Assembly (NCBI GenBank): GCA_037349315.1
Contig: JBAIAC010000059.1
Span: 10,132,001-10,196,000, forward strand
From: Chelydra serpentina
Taxonomy: Eukaryota > Chordata > Testudines > Chelydridae
Length of the DNA: 64,000 nucleotides
Direction: 5' to 3'
Made by a program: the position numbers and the translations under genes. Shown here in pieces: positions 19,875 to 30,236 of the stretch; the stretch's first letter is position 1; every line of letters starts with the position of its first letter. Under the pieces are notes generated by a model, which saw only the letters and a list, made by a program, of their open reading frames with translations, had not been told where the DNA came from and searched no databases.

Positions 19875-20260
19875 TGGTAACATTAGGCTGACATTTTACC
19901 TCCAGTGTCTATTTCCTAATAGACTTTTGAAGATAGCATCTACCCAGTCATCAGAGGTTGTGTAAACTTCCCAGTGCACTTTTATAACTATCAAAACAAA
20001 CCACAAAATGCACTGCAGTTGTTTTTTGCTTTTTCAGTTCAAAGAGAGCGTAGTGCTATTGCATGAGATCATCCTGTGTAAACATGGTGATATTTACTGG
20101 ACAGCCAACCTCATAGTCTCTGACATTTATATTTTGTGTGTAGAAGAGGAAGTTGTATGAAAAAAAACCCTGTTCTACTTGGAACAATGGCCCCATCTTT
20201 CTCAATCGACCCATTCCCTGTGTTCGTTGCTGTGCTGACTAAAATAAACTCTTACTCATG
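19875..20260. other. Unassigned non-coding stretch
   Basis: Nothing recognised. Confidence 0.4.
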
Positions 20261-20271
20261 TTAGCTCTACA

Positions 20272-20851
20272 CAGAGGTGAAAGTAAGCTGGTACGGTCCG
20301 GTACGGTCCGGTACGGTCCGGTACGGCGTACCAGCAAGAGCCAGTACGCCGTGCCGGACAGTGCCGGCTTCCCTGGCGGTGATTTAAAGGGCCCGGGGCT
20401 TCAAGCGCCGCTGGAGCTCCGGCAGCAGGGCTCGGGTGGCGCTTTAAAAGGCCCGTGGCTCCCCACGGGGGCAGGAGCCCCGGGCCTTTTTAAGCACCGC
20501 CCAAGCCCGGCTCCGGCAGCGGGGCTCGGGCCATGCTTTAAAAGGCCCGCAGCTCCCCGCGGCGGCAGGAGCCCCGGGCCTCTTTAAGCACTGCCCGAGC
20601 CCGGCTGCCGGAGCTGGGCTCAGGCGGGGATTTAAAATGCCCAGAGCTCTGTGGTGGCCGAAGCTCCGGGTCCTTTAATTCGCTCCGGGGCTCCCAGCCG
20701 CCTCTGCAGCTGGTAGCTCTGGGGTGATTTAAAGGCCCCGGGGCTCCCAGCCAGAGCCCTGGGGCCTTTACATCGCCTCTTCCGGTCGAGGCCACGCCTC
20801 CACCCAGGACTCCGGCGTACCGGTAAGTCCTTTAAGTTACTTTCACCCCTG
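20272..20851. mobile_element. hAT-type MITE with GC-rich tandem interior
   Basis: Termini CAGAGGTGAAAGTAA and TTACTTTCACCCCTG, flanked by perfect GCTCTACA direct repeats (20264-20271, 20852-20859). A subterminal run of GGTACGGTCC decamers (20290-20328) is followed by degenerate repeats of about 80 bp with TTTAAA and GCCCGGGGC motifs. 580 bp. The frames at 20258-20587 and 20538-20795 (minus) are repeat artefacts. Confidence 0.93.
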
Positions 20852-20859
20852 GCTCTACA

Positions 20860-21955
20860 GAGTCAACACAGTTACAGCTGTGGTCCTACAACCTTCTTCA
20901 GCCTTTGGCCCAATACCCAAGTGAACATCCTTTCTTAGGTGCTCCTTCCCTTCCTAAACCCTCGTCCTCCACAGCTTGATTCTTACAATGCTTCATTCAT
21001 TCTGTGTTCCCCAGAGAGGGTTCCATAGACCTCAGTTTGAGAACGTGTTCAGTGTAGCATTTGACTTAGAAAACCTGCCCCATCCAATTACATCCTTAGC
21101 GGCAGATTCTGCTACTCGCACTCCTGTTGCACTAGACTGTCACAGCACTTGCTCAGCTGGGCAGGGCAGTAAGGTCCTCCCTCTTCTTACACCCTTGCTT
21201 AGCCCTGCTCAAATCGTGACTCCAGCTGTGGGAGGCAGGGGAGAACAGTGGTGATTTTCCCAATACTGCTCTCTACCCCTGTGATCAAGTGTGTGGAGGG
21301 AGGTGGGGAGAAAGAAGAGCCCTGGCTCCACCCAGTTTAGTGGCCAGTCAGAATTGCAGGCCAGGTACACAGAAAGGAGGAGTAAGATGCTCCATGAAAG
21401 GGTCTGAGTTAACTTCCTTCCCCTCCCCACATCAAGTATGGAGCAGGGCAGGAAGGGTGCCTCTTTGAGTCACAGTTCATCCTCTGGGGTGGTGAGGTGA
21501 TGTAGCTTTTCACAGTCCCCTTCTCAAGACAGATATTTTAATTACACTCTAGCCCACCAAGGAATAGCTCCCATTGCAGGTAGTCCCTTGTCAGTCTAGG
21601 TGACACAATGTTGCACTTCAGGGCCATTTCATTAAAAGAATTGCAGCCCTCTTGATCTTTGCAACATCTGATACGATTTGTGACAGCCTAAGATACTGTC
21701 TATGTCAGTATTAATTAATCAGACTGTTGGGTTAGTCCCAAAGAACAGGGCATTTAAATTCATTAATCTTCCTTATTGCCCAGGTTTTATTAACCTAAAT
21801 AATGGGATTATTCCAATCCTTGATCAGCAGTTTATTTTCAACTTCATTAACATATTTAAAATCAAGAATATGCCCTGTTATCTCACCAAATACTATTTTA
21901 AAGCCAAATAAGAGCCATTTCCTCCTGCTGTCTTTTTTTTAACATACTATACTAT
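20860..21955. other. Unassigned non-coding stretch
   Basis: No gene or repeat recognised. Frames at 20976-21254 and 21209-21430 overlap on opposite strands without domains. Confidence 0.4.
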
Positions 21956-21960
21956 TTAAG

Positions 21961-22090
21961 GCCCCACTTCAACAAAAAATGTACGCACAAGTTTAACTTG
22001 GAATATGTGCTTAAGTCCCATTGAAATTAATAGGACTTAATCGTGTGCTTAAAGTTAAGCATGTGCTTAAGTATTATGCTGAATCAGGCC
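21961..22090. repeat. Short palindromic repeat (uninterrupted relative of 8604)
   Basis: GTACGCACAAGTTTAACTTGGAATATGTGCTTAAGTCCCATTGAAATTAATAGGACTTAATCGTGTGCTTAAAGTTAAGCATGTGC...TGAATCAGGCC folds around the CCATTGAAATTAATAGG centre. Confidence 0.75.
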
Positions 22091-22184
22091 TAAATGACTA
22101 ACAGTCCAATCTTGCAGTATGTGTAGGGTTTACTACGAGGCTGTTTCTCTTGAAGTTAGGGGAATGTGGTAGTACGCACTATGG

Positions 22185-22333
22185 ATGCAATTTTCAAAAG
22201 TTCCTAAGCGATTTAAGAGTCTAATTCCCATTTTGAAAAAATGATTTAGACACTTTGGAGCCCAAGTATCACTGAAAGTTAATAGGTTCCACAGGTTCCT
22301 ACATCACTTAGGAACTTTTGAAAATTTTGCTCT
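22185..22333. repeat. Palindrome (CTAAGTGACTT type)
   Basis: AATTTTCAAAAGTTCCTAAGCGATTTAAGAG on the left and CATCACTTAGGAACTTTTGAAAATTTTG on the right, around TCACTGAAAGTTAATAGG. Relative of 13649-13853. Confidence 0.75.
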
Positions 22334-22679
22334 GCGCCCAGTAATAAGGCCTGACCCGGCGAACACCTATGTGCCAGGCTTTCATCTGCAAAATGAGATC
22401 AAACTGGAATGAAATATGAAACCTTAATGTGCCGGGCAGAATATCAAAAAGTCCATACCAAAGATTAGTCATTTCCTATGTGCTTGCTGAGATAGTGAAA
22501 TCACTGCGGTAATCCAAACACAGTCCTTGGTGGGTTATAAAAAAAATGTTATGATTATCTTTAACTCTACTGTCAAAAAGAATGAGTTATTGTGAAAATA
22601 TTAAGGATAATAAATTGATACTGGAATGGGGAGGAACTTAAGTTCAGAGAGTTCTATGACCCCCCATCCCACACGTATG

Positions 22680-22753
22680 TCGTGCCATTGAATCTAATGG
22701 GATTCTACAAGAGTAGAGTCAATCCTATGCTCAAGTGTTTGTAGGATCAGGTT
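22680..22753. repeat. Palindromic repeat, right half
   Basis: CCATTGAATCTAATGGGATTCTACAAGAGTAGAGTCAATCC...CAAGTGTTTGTAGGATCAGG, the right half of the CTGATCCTGCAAACACTT palindrome type. Confidence 0.5.
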
Positions 22754-22802
22754 ATATTTTTGTAATACTTAAAAAATGGTATTGCAATGCAGCAGTCATA
22801 CC

Positions 22803-22920
22803 AGAATTATTATTATTTATTTGTATTACTGTAGTGCCTAGGAGCCCTAGCCACAGACCAGGACTCCAGTGTGCTAGGTACTGCACAGATACAAGACTAT
22901 GTGCTTCATGTACATAAGAA
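22803..22920 (-). repeat. MIR-like SINE 3' tail fragment
   Basis: ATTATTATTATTTATTTGTATTACTGTAGTGCCTAGGAGCCCTAGCC is the minus strand of the SINE tail seen at 57430-57552. Confidence 0.65.
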
Positions 22921-23026
22921 AGGCAAAGTCACTGTCTCATGTTCCACTGGCTCTAAATATGCTCTATGAACCTTGTGATACATCACTTATTGCAATACTC
23001 CTTCACTATAGTGCTAAAAATAAGTT

Positions 23027-23192
23027 CCTGATCCTGCAAACCCTGGATTCTCATGAGAAGTGTCACTGATGTCAGTGACACGTATGTGAGCAGGGGTTTG
23101 CTGGATTGGACCCTGACACTGCAAGCCTTCTCCACGTGGGTCTCCCATTGAAGTCAGTGGAATTCCTGGGCAAAGGAGTTACAGGGCTGGGC
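23027..23192. repeat. Two adjacent short palindromic repeats
   Basis: 23027-23108: CCTGATCCTGCAAACCCTGG...CACTGATGTCAGTGACACGTATGTGAGCAGGGGTTTGC, centred on a self-complementary GTGTCACTGATGTCAGTGACAC. 23109-23192: GACACTGCAAGCC...CTCCCATTGAAGTCAGTGG...CAGGGCTGGGCC. Confidence 0.6.
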
Positions 23193-23194
23193 CT

Positions 23195-24330
23195 TAAAAC
23201 AAAGAGCAAGAACCATGGCTTACATCACATTAAACTTTGTTGGTGCCTTGATACAGTGTCTTTTCTCCTTACTTCCATTCCTGCCCAAATAAGCCGTGGA
23301 TAGTGATGTGCTGAGCCCCTGGTCAGTAGGAATCACAGCTACTCACCACCTCTCAGGAACAGGACCAAAATGGATCAGAATGGGAATAGGTCGGCGTGTT
23401 TTGTTGGTACCTGACACTATAGTGCTCCATCTCTTGACGCAGCAAGCTAGAGAACTGACTTCCACCTGAATCAAAGTGCAAAAAGTGACATTTCTCCGTA
23501 AAACACAGCTTCTCCGGGGAAATCAGCATGATAACGTATGGATAGAAGACATCAGCTGGTGTGAATTGGTGTTGTTCTATTGAAGTCCATGTTGCTGTGC
23601 CAGTTCACAGCAGAGTTGCTGTCAATTAACCAGCTATGTCAATGTAGCTGCATGTAAACATGTTTCTGTGGAATTTCATTTCCTTTTTAAAAACACAGAA
23701 AGAACAACATCATCAGGCTGTCTTAGAGTTGATGCGATAGGTGAGCTGGGTGTTTCCATAGCTAAAGACTGCTCATGCCACTGTGATTCGGTTTGCCTGC
23801 AGCCCTGTTTTGTTTCTATACTTTAGAGCCCAAACTTAATGTCACATGTTCCCACCTAGCTGAAACAATACGATTTCATGAATCATTTGAGAGCAAATTT
23901 GACTTCTGTGGCATCTTCTGCTCCTGATTTTTTTTTTTTTATTTAAAAAACATTCAGCAAAGAAACACAACCCATCATGCTCACTGGAAAAGCAGATCAC
24001 ATTTCAATTTTCGCTCTTCTTGGCATGGACACCAGATGCGTACTGCTGAGGAGTCACTCGGTGTGCTCTGATCCTTTATGATGCATGCAGTACTTGCTTC
24101 TGCATGCACTTCTCTAGTGTCTGTGTCCTACATAGGGTACTTGGAACCACAGTGCATATCATGAGGCCATTCAACCAGTTAGAATGGGACACGTGTCAGA
24201 AATAAGCAGAATGCATATATAATCTCTCTCTCTCCCTCTCCATAAGTGGATTGCTTGTCTAGTTCTAGTGGTCTGAGTGCTCACGCACACACTATATCAA
24301 GAAACTACGGTCCTTCTTGATTACAGCCTA
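23195..24330. other. Unassigned non-coding stretch
   Basis: 23552-23620 has the CAGCTGGTGTGAATTGGTGTTGTTC...CAGTTCACAGC shape of a decayed palindrome. A poly-T run lies at 23927-23941, a CT-rich run at 24220-24241. No gene seen. Confidence 0.4.
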
Positions 24331-24336
24331 ACCTAG

Positions 24337-24569
24337 TGTAACGCACACTGCGTGTGGTGCTCTGTCCCACTCGTAACACCAACAGACCCCAGTCGTCAGT
24401 AGGCAGGATCAAACCTGGGACCTCTGAAGCTTAGTGCATGAGCCTCTACTGCATGAGCTAAAAGTCACATAGCTCTTAGCTAAGGCTGTAGCAGATTGAT
24501 TAATCTCTAAGTGGTCTCCATGCCACTAGATGGGACAGAGCACCGCATCCAGGAGGTGTGTGGGTTACA
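24337..24569 (-). mobile_element. TIR element containing a tRNA-like segment
   Basis: Terminal inverted repeats of about 40 bp: the left end TGTAACGCACACTGCG...GGTGCTCTGTCCCA, and the reverse complement of the right end TGTAACCCACACACC...GGTGCTCTGTCCCA (14-bp exact inner block). CTAG occurs immediately outside both ends (24333-24336, 24570-24573), consistent with a 4-bp target duplication. Its interior holds a minus-strand tRNA-like block (24402-24460). Superfamily unresolved. Confidence 0.7.
24402..24460 (-). other. tRNA-like pol III promoter segment
   Basis: Read on the minus strand: TAGCTCATGCAGTAGAGG fits the A box (TRGCNNAGYNGG with drift), and CCCAGGTTTGATCC carries a B box GGTTTGATCC (24406-24415) close to GGTTCGANTCC, spaced as in a tRNA. 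It cannot be a tRNA gene: no acceptor stem partner is visible at the expected ends. Most likely a captured or SINE-derived promoter inside the TIR element. Confidence 0.65.
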
Positions 24570-24574
24570 CTAGC

Positions 24575-25948
24575 ACCTTGTATAATTACTTTACTATATT
24601 TCTTTTGTTCATTCGTGTTTCCTCTGTCACTACAGGCTCAGATTCTGGCTTGGGCTGTGCATATCTACTCACACCCAAAAAGCCATGACCAAATGGTGAA
24701 CTTTAGGATGGAAATTGTCCTGATTTGGGCTTTCCTGCAGAGTCACAGAGAGGCCAGCAGACATGTCATCAGTAGCTAAGCCATGAAGAAATGTTCTGGG
24801 ATCAGGCTTAGAAGTCAGGGGACGTGATCCATGTTTTAGTGTATGCTTGCTCTGTCAGTCCCAACCCCCTTCCCCTCTGAACCTGAGCAGATTATTTCCG
24901 CTACTGTCCAGAGTTATGTTGGAGGACTCTGCATAGGGCTTATGGTAGCCTGAGTACTTTCATTAATGTGTGCCTGTTTGGGGGTCATTTATGGTGGTTT
25001 CATGTTGGGAGCCAGAATTTGTCCCATAATGTTTGTTCTCTAGTATACGTAAATGTTTGGCTATGCATGCTGTATTTTAACTGCTGCATTTGTTCTGTCT
25101 GTAACTGTTGACTCTGTGCATCTGTATAATGTTTAGAAAATTTTCAGAACAGTATAAATGCTAACACGTGCACACATGTGCCCTATATACAGAAGTTATC
25201 TCCATGTATACATTGCAAAGCCATGTGATAAAATATAGAGCTGTGCATGATGCATTTATTTATTGTGTGCTCATATACTATGTTGATGGGAGTCAGAAAT
25301 AAATACTCACACAGATAAATGAGATTTGCCCTCCACACCTGCCCACTAATCTAGCTCCCCAAGATTTTATAGTTATATTTATATTATAATTATAGCTTCC
25401 TAAGCCCTTGAGCAGCTTCAAACATTCAACATTAAAAAAAGAGAGAGAATCCCTCTCCCACCCCACCTCCAAGATTACACCTGCCTACGCCCCATAATGG
25501 GTATAATTCAGTGTTGGACCAGTGATGGCTTTTCTAGACATAAAAATGTCATGACTCCATAGTCCAATATTCTTGTCACCCTGTAGGGCTCTGTGCCATT
25601 GAGATGGGTAGACTCCCTGCTTCCCAGTGAAGACTGGCACTCTCTCTTTACTCTGGAATGGTCTGAGATATTGGACCTTTTTAAATTTTTGACATTTTTA
25701 TGACTCAAAAAAGGCTATTTAGGTCATTTTTAGAACGTTTTCATGGCTCCCTCTGAATGCTATACAGTACTCATGGCTAACTAAAGTAGCTGACTTCGTA
25801 GGTGGGAGGCACAAAAAAGTCCCAATACCATTTTTAAAAACTTCCCTAAAATATTCCTCAAATATATTTTTCTGCAATATTTGTGAAATATAAAGAATGG
25901 TGCAACATTGTTTAAATGTCTCATTGGCACTTGTTTAGGATCACCTAT
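24575..25948. other. Unassigned non-coding stretch
   Basis: No gene or repeat recognised. AT-rich around 25370-25400. Confidence 0.4.
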
Positions 25949-25950
25949 GA

Positions 25951-26584
25951 TGGGGTAGTCAATCGCAGACCAAATCCGGACCAGACGCTTTTGAATGGAT
26001 CTCGAAATCTTTTTATTTACTTATTATTATTATTATTCATCTTGTTCTTATTACACCTCTGGCGTTTAGGGCAGTGACGAAGCTCCTACACTCCTGTCTG
26101 TTTGGCAAGTCTTTCAGTGGTTCCCTAGCTGTGCCCCAGGTTTTTCAGCTCGGCTTCCACAGCTCTTCGCCATGTTGTTTTCTGGCGGCCTCGTTTCGCT
26201 TGCCTTCAGGTGTCCATCTTATTGTTCCTCTGGTGATGGAATCAGTTTCCATCCGAAGCACATGACCGATCCATCTCCAACACCTCCTGTCAATGATGGT
26301 GCTCAGATCCTCTTGGCTGCACTGTGTCAATAGATCTTGGTTTGAGATTGTTCTGGGCCAAAAGATACAGAGGATTTTTCTGAGGCGGGTTGTATGGAAT
26401 GAAGATAGTTTGGACATGTCATACTTTCTCATTCCCCAGCATTCTGCACTATAAATTAATTATTATTACTATATTATTATTATATTATCATTATTGCCTT
26501 TTAAATTATTTTCTCTGGATTCTGGACCTTGACTATACCTTGACCAATAAGCTGGACTTTGACAAAAAATAATTGACTACCCCA
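25951..26584. mobile_element. TIR element with nested LINE fragment
   Basis: Perfect 13-bp inverted termini TGGGGTAGTCAAT (25951-25963) and ATTGACTACCCCA (26572-26584). Interior pieces include CAGACCAAATCCGGACCAGACGC on the left and GGACCTTGACTATACCTTGACC on the right. A LINE fragment (about 26045-26440) with ATT/AAT-rich flanks lies inside. I could not define the target duplication, so the superfamily is open. Confidence 0.75.
26055..26440 (-). pseudogene. Non-LTR retrotransposon ORF2 C-terminal remnant, non-CR1
   Basis: Minus frame (26145-26432) reads TTRLRKILCIFWPRTISNQDLL...IIDRRCWRWIGHVLRMETDSITRGTIRWTPEGKR. After a frameshift it continues KTTWRRAVEAELKNLGHS (about 26105-26185). The sequence RRWRWIGHVLRM plus TPEGKR and KTTWRR is a C-terminal signature of a LINE clade distinct from CR1, commonly seen in aquatic invertebrate and some vertebrate genomes. 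It ends in an (AAT)n-like tail (26025-26045 on the plus strand). Truncated on both sides and frameshifted. Clade not resolved. Confidence 0.85.
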
Positions 26585-26589
26585 ATCTA

Positions 26590-28100
26590 GGATAACTAGT
26601 GGCTTTGCCATTCATGAAAAATGTGGACTTCCCAAACATGTCCATGAAACCTTTATACCACAGCTTTCTGTCTATCTCATCCATAAGACATTTAAACCAG
26701 ACCATACAATTGTGTATTCTTTGTATACCACATATATTACAGAAAAATATTTTTAACAGATATTTAACAGATATTATAGTTTGTAAAACGAAACTAAACA
26801 CACACACACTCAAACAAATGTATTGGAATTTTTTTATATCCATCCAAGTATAAAGCTGCTGCCTTGGTTACCATGATCTGGCAACTATCTATAATAATTT
26901 TTTTGTGTGGCATTTGCTGGATAAGATCAGAATGGTCACAAATGTCTAAACTGTTTTAAATTGTTGATTGGAATAGTCTGTTTCATGGGCCCTGAAAGTT
27001 GTTTCAGGATCCTAAAATGTCTCCTCATGCACTATATGTGGAGGATCATAACATCAGAATGGACGTGATAATGGAGAAAAATGGATTAAGTGTTGTACTT
27101 CATGCTCCCTTGCTAAACGTTTCAGCTTCACATTTTATGTCCTCTAGGGGGAGTGTTGCCTATATTGCATGTGCAAACTGGAATCATACAGCCTCTAAAA
27201 TGCTTTTTATGGAGCTTTTAAAACTTTCAGCGACTGTCTCCAATTAAATCCTCACAAGAGGAAGTCTCCAAGCCAGAATGCAAAGTTTGAAAACTTTGGG
27301 CCCAATCCTGCTCCCACTTAAATTAAAGTTCCCAGTGAGTTTCAATGACACCAGGATCTGCAGGATCCCTTTGTTTTTACTGACTAGAAGCTTAAAAAAC
27401 CTCCCAAGAGTGCTTTTGTCTTGATCACAATCAAGATTTTCACTGTGATTATTATGTGAAATTGCCAGACATTTAAAGGGACACCTCTCTAGCTGTGTTT
27501 TGTCATGGAAAAAAATGGGTGTGTTTTTTATTTATGCTTGAAATCAGTTTTATTTTACAGCCGTGGTGGCAGCAAAGATGTTTTATTTAGCAGTTCTACT
27601 GAGCGCTCGCTCTCTCGCTCTCTGATATGATTGCTGTGATATAGAGCTCTGGTTTCACTGGGTGGCAATGGGTTTGGGTTAAAACCCATTTAATTATATA
27701 ATGGCTATAAGAAAAAATCCATGAAAGGTAGCAACAAAAGGTCCTATTTCAGCACTGCGATATTACCAAGGATTTCAAGGCTGTGAAATAGGTCTTTGAG
27801 AAAAAGGGTTAAAATCTCTCCCTCTGTCTGTCAGGTTAACTGAAAATATGAATTAATGTTGAGGTATGCAGTTAAATATTTTGTATATGATTTCTATATA
27901 AGTGGGCGTGGTGAATACTTTGGGGTCTTTGGTTTAAAAAACGGAAAAGTAATCTCTTGTCATTACTGTCTTCATGTAAAGTAACTGGTATTTGATTTTG
28001 AAGCTGGCTTTCAGATTTTAAATTTGTGGTTTTTTAATATTATTGGTCAATGGGAAGGGGGGAAAAGAGAATGTGTCTACACATCCACAGATGTTGACAT
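26590..28100. other. Unassigned non-coding stretch
   Basis: 27300-27370 resembles a decayed palindrome (GGGCCCAATCCTGCTCCC...ACCAGGATCTGCAGGATCC). Otherwise no gene or repeat seen. Short frames on both strands, none with a domain. Confidence 0.4.
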
Positions 28101-28884
28101 AGATGTACATGTACAAAAATATCATTAAGTTGTAACCAGCATATACATATACCTCTCATCCTGCGAAGGTCCTAAATGGGAAATGCAATGTGTGACAAAC
28201 ACCCAAAATGGGGAACTCCAATTCATGCAGGACATGATAAAAGTGAGGGGTGGGCAGTACATTTGTGTGGAAGGTAGGTAGTCTTGGCGGATAGTTATAG
28301 GGATGGCTCTTGAAATGAGGGTCTTTTGAGAGGTAAAGATTGTCTCTTCTATTTCATAACCTTTATACATTCCTGATCCACAGATTTTTCTTCTTCATTG
28401 CAGAAACATGAAAGAATACAGGAAATCCTGTCTTGGCCACCATGAATACCTGCACTAATTAAGCCGCTGACAAGGTAACTGGGCAAACAGCTGACTGGGC
28501 AAACAGCAAGGTAAACTGGCAGTCTGTGCCAAGAGCTTTTCATGTAATCTGCATGATTGTATTTTCACAAAGCCTCAGCACTGAAAATATCAAATTTATT
28601 GTGAGATGAACAAAGACAAATAATGTCCCAGGTTAGAATACAGCAGATTTGTTTTTATTTTGAGACTTTTGCAACCAAACTACTCTTCCCATGGAAAAAA
28701 GTCCACAAAGCACTGTTGTTTTTGAAAAGGCAATATCTTTTTATAACTGCAACAATCAATTCCCAAACAAAGCTCAGCTCCTCAGATTGACTCAAGGAGA
28801 GGTTGGGAGGAGGGGTGGAATGCCTGAAAAACTCAGTTGATGAAAAGGCATGCTGTTTCATGGGTGCCTCCCAGAATTGTGACT

Positions 28885-28932
28885 CTGTGTGTGTGTCTGT
28901 GTGTGTGTGTGTGAGTGAGTGAGTAAGAGAGA
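28885..28932 (+). repeat. (TG)n/(GAGT)n microsatellite
   Basis: TGTGTGTGTGTCTGTGTGTG followed by GTGAGTGAGTGAGTAAGAGAGAGA. Source of the HTHTDTHT-like low-complexity frame on the minus strand. Confidence 0.85.
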
Positions 28933-30159
28933 GATCTCCATGACAACTGATTCGGCCAGTCTGTGTTCCTTGCAATCATTTTAGCTGGAATCAGTGCTGT
29001 GAAAGGTCATATGAAGGAGTTGTGGGAAGCACAGCAGGTATTAGACCCTAAACTACTGGTTTTTCAGTGCCCCAGCTAATAGGACAAAGTTTTGTCTGGG
29101 AAATACAAAACCAAGAATGGAGTGGAAAGGGAAGGGCTGCAAGTTTCAGGTAATAAAACCTCCCTTTTATTTTTTTTATCTTCTTTGAATGCTTTTCCGT
29201 GGTGTTTACTTCAAGCAGAATGACTGTGTGAGTTTGAAATCCCTGGCTCTAGGGAATGATGTCATGTTCTAACAGTTGGATTCTATTAAGCAAAGAGGGG
29301 AAAAACATTGCACTTTTTCTGAATAAAGAACTTTTCTGGTTCTTTATTGAATTGATTGTAAGGGACTGCAAACCTGCTTTAAAAAAAAATTCTAATGAGA
29401 GGACTTCACACCAGGAAAATGCAATTTTATGGGAAGACTTATAGATAACACATTTTTTTAAAAGCCATAGCAACATTCATGATTATATCCAAGATCATTA
29501 TTCAAGCGTTCAAGTCATAGGCTTCAGCAAACTGTTTGTTTGTTTGTTTTTCTTTCTTTTTGGGTGTTACCATGTCTCTCTCGTGTAATGAGAAAATAAA
29601 CAGATTACAGAGAAAATTAAGCATAATATTTGGAACCTACACACTTTTGTGATCTTTGCATCGTTTGAAGAATGGATTGCTGTAAAGTTCCTTCTGGGTA
29701 GATCTTGTATCTCAGATTTCTGCACACAAATGTATCGTGCATCCTTTATGCTGGCAATCTGGTTTGAAACAAGATTTTCTAACAGAAATTGTGTTTTGTT
29801 TCTAATCTTAGTCTTTTTTTTTTTTTTTTTAAACGGTGAACATTTTAAAATGAAATAAGAGTGCTTTAAACCCAGCAGCAGGAACCTTTTTCTTTTGTTA
29901 GATACTGTAAATGGGGTCAACATTATGCTGGTGTGAATACTATCTTTAGTGGAAAATGCCTGCAGATTAATTTAAAATCCTATGTCAAATGGAGTAACCT
30001 GACCTAGGAAAAGTTATGAAAATTCTTGTTTCTCAGACATCACAAAAATAGGCTGCACTGATGACCATGACCTGAAGATTAGATTGGCCACTACATTGCT
30101 TCCAACTCCCCTCTACTTCTTGCTACTTTTTTTTATAACTACTTTGTTTTGTGCATTTG

Positions 30160-30236
30160 TGGCTTGATCCAAAGTTCATTGAAGTCAGTTAGAGCATTCA
30201 CATTGACTTCAAAGGGCATTGGATCTGGCCCTTTTT
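30160..30236. repeat. Short palindromic repeat (GATCCAAAG type)
   Basis: TGGCTTGATCCAAAGTTCATTGAAGTCAG...CATTGACTTCAAAGGGCATTGGATCTGGCCC folds back on itself. Same type as 2420 and 46683. Confidence 0.7.

Noticed and set aside
20258..20795. GC-rich frames with PGPL/APGL repeats
   Set aside because: They lie entirely inside the hAT MITE at 20272-20851 and reflect its tandem interior.
24402..24460. Functional tRNA gene on the minus strand
   Set aside because: A and B boxes are recognisable, but no paired acceptor stem or terminator in the right place; embedded in a TIR element.
28125..28543. Possible exons in minus-strand frames near the CA repeat
   Set aside because: No domain and no consistent splice sites; frames end within 80 codons.
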